This document shows, in pieces, positions 63,917-64,000 of a stretch of DNA of 64,000 bases. The number at the start of each line of letters is the position of its first letter. Position 1 is the first letter of the stretch. A program made the translations under genes and the position numbers. The notes beneath the pieces were generated by a model. That model was given only the letters and a program-made list of their open reading frames with translations. It was not told the DNA's origin and ran no database searches. Source of the DNA: Bifidobacteriaceae bacterium (lineage in GTDB: Bacteria; Actinomycetota; Actinomycetes; Actinomycetales; Bifidobacteriaceae); NCBI GenBank assembly GCA_022651005.1, contig JALCQD010000003.1, forward strand, positions 62,001-126,000. The letters are read 5' to 3'.

Positions 63917-64000
63917 GATGGCCTTCTTTCTGGGGTTGTTGGGTGCCGCCTGACGCTTGCTCACCGTTGAGCGCACGTCAGACGGAGTTGTTTATTTATT

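Overview
The window looks like chromosomal DNA of a high-GC Gram-positive, most likely a Bifidobacteriaceae member. This is inferred from gene content: sugar ABC importers without their own ATPase, ROK kinase, GH42, GH94, GH31, several LacI regulators, a NUDIX NrtR-like regulator, oleate hydratase and a variant leucine-rich-repeat remnant. I cannot name the species. One tRNA (Ala, anticodon CGC) is visible; I found no rRNA, CRISPR array, transposase or phage gene.

Layout. 1-2330: remnant of a variant leucine-rich-repeat protein, rsmI on the minus strand, and a HigB/RelE-like toxin-antitoxin pair behind a 20-bp palindrome. 2390-26250: a 24-kb minus-strand saccharide locus with two GH31 alpha-xylosidases, GH94 phosphorylase, GH1, ROK kinase, acetylesterase-like hydrolase, GH42, GH5, two importer sets (binding protein plus two permeases) and a LacI regulator. 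This enzyme set matches intracellular breakdown of imported xyloglucan oligosaccharides: alpha-xylosidases remove side-chain xylose, beta-galactosidase removes capping galactose, the esterase deacetylates, and GH94/GH1/GH5 attack the beta-glucan backbone. Near-identical CTAAACGTTTCG sites lie upstream of GH5, inside GH5 and upstream of the second alpha-xylosidase.

26480-31150: a NrtR-like protein, then a B12-dependent class II ribonucleotide reductase behind two sites 31 bp apart that resemble NrdR boxes, then a PduO-type cobalamin adenosyltransferase that would make its cofactor. 31330-38730: oleate hydratase with divergent TetR, and small redox, transport and OB-fold genes. 39140-44750: a LacI regulator, two MFS transporters and a GH63/MGH1-like glycosidase sharing a TTGAAATTCAA operator. 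45320-51110: PucR-type regulator, nitrilase-family amidase, APC permease and a class III aminotransferase, probably an amine or amino acid catabolic unit. 51320-56340: DedA protein, tRNA-Ala, an ABC-F protein whose 5' leader encodes the mini-peptide MYLYFL, and small membrane or lipoprotein genes. 56710-63920: a minus-strand operon with Gfo/Idh/MocA dehydrogenase, lactonase-like amidohydrolase, RhaM-like mutarotase, a solute-binding-protein fold without signal peptide, a tandem double CaiB/BaiF CoA-transferase and a MaoC dehydratase. Together these suggest sugar oxidation followed by CoA-dependent acid handling.

Most notable: the xyloglucan-type locus, the MYLYFL leader before the ABC-F gene, the mixed sugar/CoA operon, the B12-RNR module with NrdR-like boxes, and three ~115-bp intergenic elements bounded by TTGCCGCAAAAGT inverted repeats. 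All functional statements rest on motif recognition by eye; no database search was run.
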